From assembly GCF_030410485.1 (NCBI RefSeq), contig NZ_JAUHHC010000004.1, positions 446,128-510,127 on the forward strand: a stretch of DNA of 64,000 bases. The letters run 5' to 3'. This document shows positions 62,376 to 64,000 of the stretch, piece after piece. A program made the position numbers and the translations under genes. Source of the DNA: Roseateles violae (GTDB lineage: Bacteria; Pseudomonadota; Gammaproteobacteria; Burkholderiales; Burkholderiaceae_C). Position 1 is the first letter of the stretch. Each line of letters starts with the position of its first letter. The notes beneath the pieces were generated by a model, which worked only from the letters and a program-made list of their open reading frames with translations, was not told the origin of the DNA and did no database searches.

Positions 62376-63938
62376 ATGCCATCCGTCTCTTCCCAAGGCC
62401 TTGCCGCCGCCCTGCTGAGCCTGGTCGGTGCTTGCCACGCCGCTGGCCCGGCAACAAGCCCAAGCCCCCTGGCGCCGCACTGGGCCCAGGGCACTTTCAT
62501 CGAGATCTTCGTGCGCGGCTACCAGGACAGCGACGGCGACGGCATCGGCGATCTGCGCGGCCTGACGCAGCGGCTCGACTATCTGAAGGAACTGGGCGTC
62601 ACCGGCATCTGGCTGATGCCGATCACGGCCAGCGCCGATCACGACCATGGCTACGCAACCAGCGATTACCGCGCACTGGAGCCGGCCTATGGCACGCTGG
62701 CCGATCTGGACGAGTTGCTCAGGCAGGCCCATGCACGCGGCATCGGCGTGATCGCCGACTATGTGGTCAACCATGCGGCGCGCAGCCACACGCTATTTCA
62801 GCTGGCCGAGCGGGACCGCAGCTCGCCCTGGCGCGACTGGTTCGTCTGGCAGGACCGCGCCCCCGCGGGCTGGGACATCTGGGGCAAGAATCCGTGGACG
62901 ACGACCGCGCAGGGCAGCTTCTTCGCCACCTTCGGCCCGCACATGCCGGACTTCAATCTGAAGAACCCGGCCGTCGTCGACTACCACTTCGACAGCCTGC
63001 GCTTCTGGCTGGACCGCGGCCTGGACGGCTTCCGCCTCGACGCGGTGCCGCATCTGGTCGAGAACAATGCCAAGGACTGGAACGACCAGCCGGAGAGCCG
63101 GCGCCTGGCCAAGCGCATGCAGGACCTGATCAAGAGCTATCCGCAACGCCATGTCGTCTGCGAGGCCACGGCCAATCCCAAGGTCTACGCCCGGCCCGAG
63201 GTCTGCGGCAGCGCCTTTGCCTTCGGTCTCGAGCAGCAGGTGATCAAGGCCGCGCGCGGCGAGGCCGCGTCGGTCAAGGCCGTGGCCGAGTACTTCAAGA
63301 CGGCCCCACCGACGATGGCGACCATGCTGTCCAACCATGACATCTTCGCCGGCGAGCGGGTCTGGGATCAGCTCAAGGGAAACGAGGCCCGCTACAAGCT
63401 GGCGGCCGCCACTTATCTGCTGCAGCCGGGCATTCCCTTCATCTACTACGGCGAGGAGATCGGCATGGCCGGCATCGCCGGTCTGCCCGGCGACGAACCG
63501 CTGCGCGCGCCGATGAGCTGGGGCACGGACATCCAGGGCTTCACAAGCGCCGACAGGCCCTTCCGCCCGCTGGCGCCTAACGCCGCCACGCACAATGCGG
63601 CGGCCGAGGCCCAGGATCCGGCCTCGATCCTGAACTTCTACAAGGCGATGCTGCAGCTGCGCAAGTCCCGACCCTCGATTGCCCGCGGCAGCTATCCGGC
63701 CGCGCAGGCCGAGGGCCAGACCCTGGTCTTCCAGCGCCTGCTCGGTCGCGAGCGCAGCCTGATCGCCATCAACTACGGCGCTGGCGAAAAAACGCTGACC
63801 GCCGCACAGCTGCCCACGCATGCCAAGCTGCGCGCGCTCTACCCCGCACCGAGCACGGCCACGCCGAATGCCGATGCCGCCGGCCGCGTGAGCCTGACGC
63901 TGCCGCCGCTGTCCGTCCTTGTCTTCGACGTCCAATGA
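62376..63938 (+). CDS. Secreted alpha-amylase-family glycoside hydrolase, GH13
   Basis: This 520-residue protein has a signal peptide (MPSVSSQGLAAALLSLVGACHA) and the four GH13 regions: VIADYVVNH near 126, GFRLDAVPHL near 217 (nucleophile Asp), VVCEATANP near 260 (acid Glu) and MLSNHDIF near 318. The opening FIEIFVRGYQDSDGDGIGDL near 39-58, with a calcium-type loop, is typical of the oligosaccharide-active GH13 subfamilies. It probably hydrolyses starch or maltooligosaccharides; exact specificity is open. It may be lipid-modified, since GAC precedes HAAG. Its stop overlaps the next gene. Confidence 0.9.
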   Translation: MPSVSSQGLAAALLSLVGACHAAGPATSPSPLAPHWAQGTFIEIFVRGYQDSDGDGIGDLRGLTQRLDYLKELGVTGIWLMPITASADHDHGYATSDYRALEPAYGTLADLDELLRQAHARGIGVIADYVVNHAARSHTLFQLAERDRSSPWRDWFVWQDRAPAGWDIWGKNPWTTTAQGSFFATFGPHMPDFNLKNPAVVDYHFDSLRFWLDRGLDGFRLDAVPHLVENNAKDWNDQPESRRLAKRMQDLIKSYPQRHVVCEATANPKVYARPEVCGSAFAFGLEQQVIKAARGEAASVKAVAEYFKTAPPTMATMLSNHDIFAGERVWDQLKGNEARYKLAAATYLLQPGIPFIYYGEEIGMAGIAGLPGDEPLRAPMSWGTDIQGFTSADRPFRPLAPNAATHNAAAEAQDPASILNFYKAMLQLRKSRPSIARGSYPAAQAEGQTLVFQRLLGRERSLIAINYGAGEKTLTAAQLPTHAKLRALYPAPSTATPNADAAGRVSLTLPPLSVLVFDVQ

Positions 63939-64000
63939 TGATCAAACCACTTCTCACGGCCTTGCTGGCCGCGGCCCTGCCGCTGCTCGCTTGCGCCGCC
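63935..64000 (+). CDS. Start of an exported protein gene, cut by the window edge
   Basis: Twenty-two codons are visible, reading MMIKPLLTALLAAALPLLAC then AA, a typical signal peptide with a possible lipobox (PLLAC). The ATGATG start overlaps the amylase stop, so it is co-transcribed with it. A second ATG three bases in is equivalent. By position a further carbohydrate-active or binding protein is likely, but nothing beyond the signal can be seen. Confidence 0.7.
   Translation, partial: MMIKPLLTALLAAALPLLACAA

Overview
This window is a GC-rich (roughly two-thirds G+C), gene-dense piece of a bacterial chromosome with about 70 protein genes. I see no rRNA or tRNA gene, insertion sequence, prophage or CRISPR array. 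Gene content and order point to a betaproteobacterium of the order Burkholderiales, probably near the Roseateles/Mitsuaria/Rubrivivax group. The pointers are rpsP-rimM-trmD-rplS, a DUF3579 gene divergent from argD-argF, methyltransferase-dapA-bamC, DUF47-pit, and HAD-pcnB-folK-DUF486. The genus is inferred; no marker gene was compared.

Layout. 1-2.8 kb (minus): a histone-deacetylase-like hydrolase cut by the window edge, behind parE. 2.9-8.4 kb (plus): an amidohydrolase with a frame anomaly, an MFS transporter, a 39-residue membrane protein, a methyltransferase, dapA and bamC. 8.5-12.7 kb: a metallo-beta-lactamase-fold hydrolase, a tiny Ala-rich lipoprotein, a RoxA-like ribosomal oxygenase with a companion gene, a SlyD-like isomerase and a lipoprotein. 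12.7-23.1 kb (minus): a near-continuous nucleoside uptake and salvage block (BMP-type binding protein, ATPase, two permeases, cdd, punA, deoC, deoA), then trmB, coaBC and dut. 23.4-25.6 kb: feoAB behind a Fur-like box.

25.6-38.2 kb: a MATE exporter, BON protein, thioesterase, MFS transporter, a plus-strand run (phosphatase, pseudouridine synthase, DUF938, SDR), a Tim44-domain protein, an S9 peptidase coupled to a class A beta-lactamase, an SDR/TetR pair sharing a 20-bp operator, and a CobD/CbiB-family protein. 38.2-41.3 kb: a Nudix hydrolase and the ribosomal/tRNA-modification operon. 41.4-50.6 kb: an acetyltransferase, a TM2 protein, phosphate transport, folate/RNA genes, hda, SirB1-like and murJ. 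50.8-64 kb: rpsT, an alpha/beta hydrolase, argD-argF, a metallophosphoesterase beside a kinase-universal-stress-protein fusion, copper-chaperone and cysteine-cluster proteins, a transglutaminase/TPR lipoprotein, and divergent secreted GH13 enzymes (pullulanase and alpha-amylase).

Most genes are housekeeping. The observations I rate highest are a 49-nt element that folds as a three-way junction after argF, an A7 slippery tract exactly where the amidohydrolase must change frame to reach an ATGA junction, the kinase-USP fusion beside a phosphatase, a possible 47-residue ORF in the rpsP leader, and several leader hairpins that could control translation or termination. I see no clear new defence or mobile system here.
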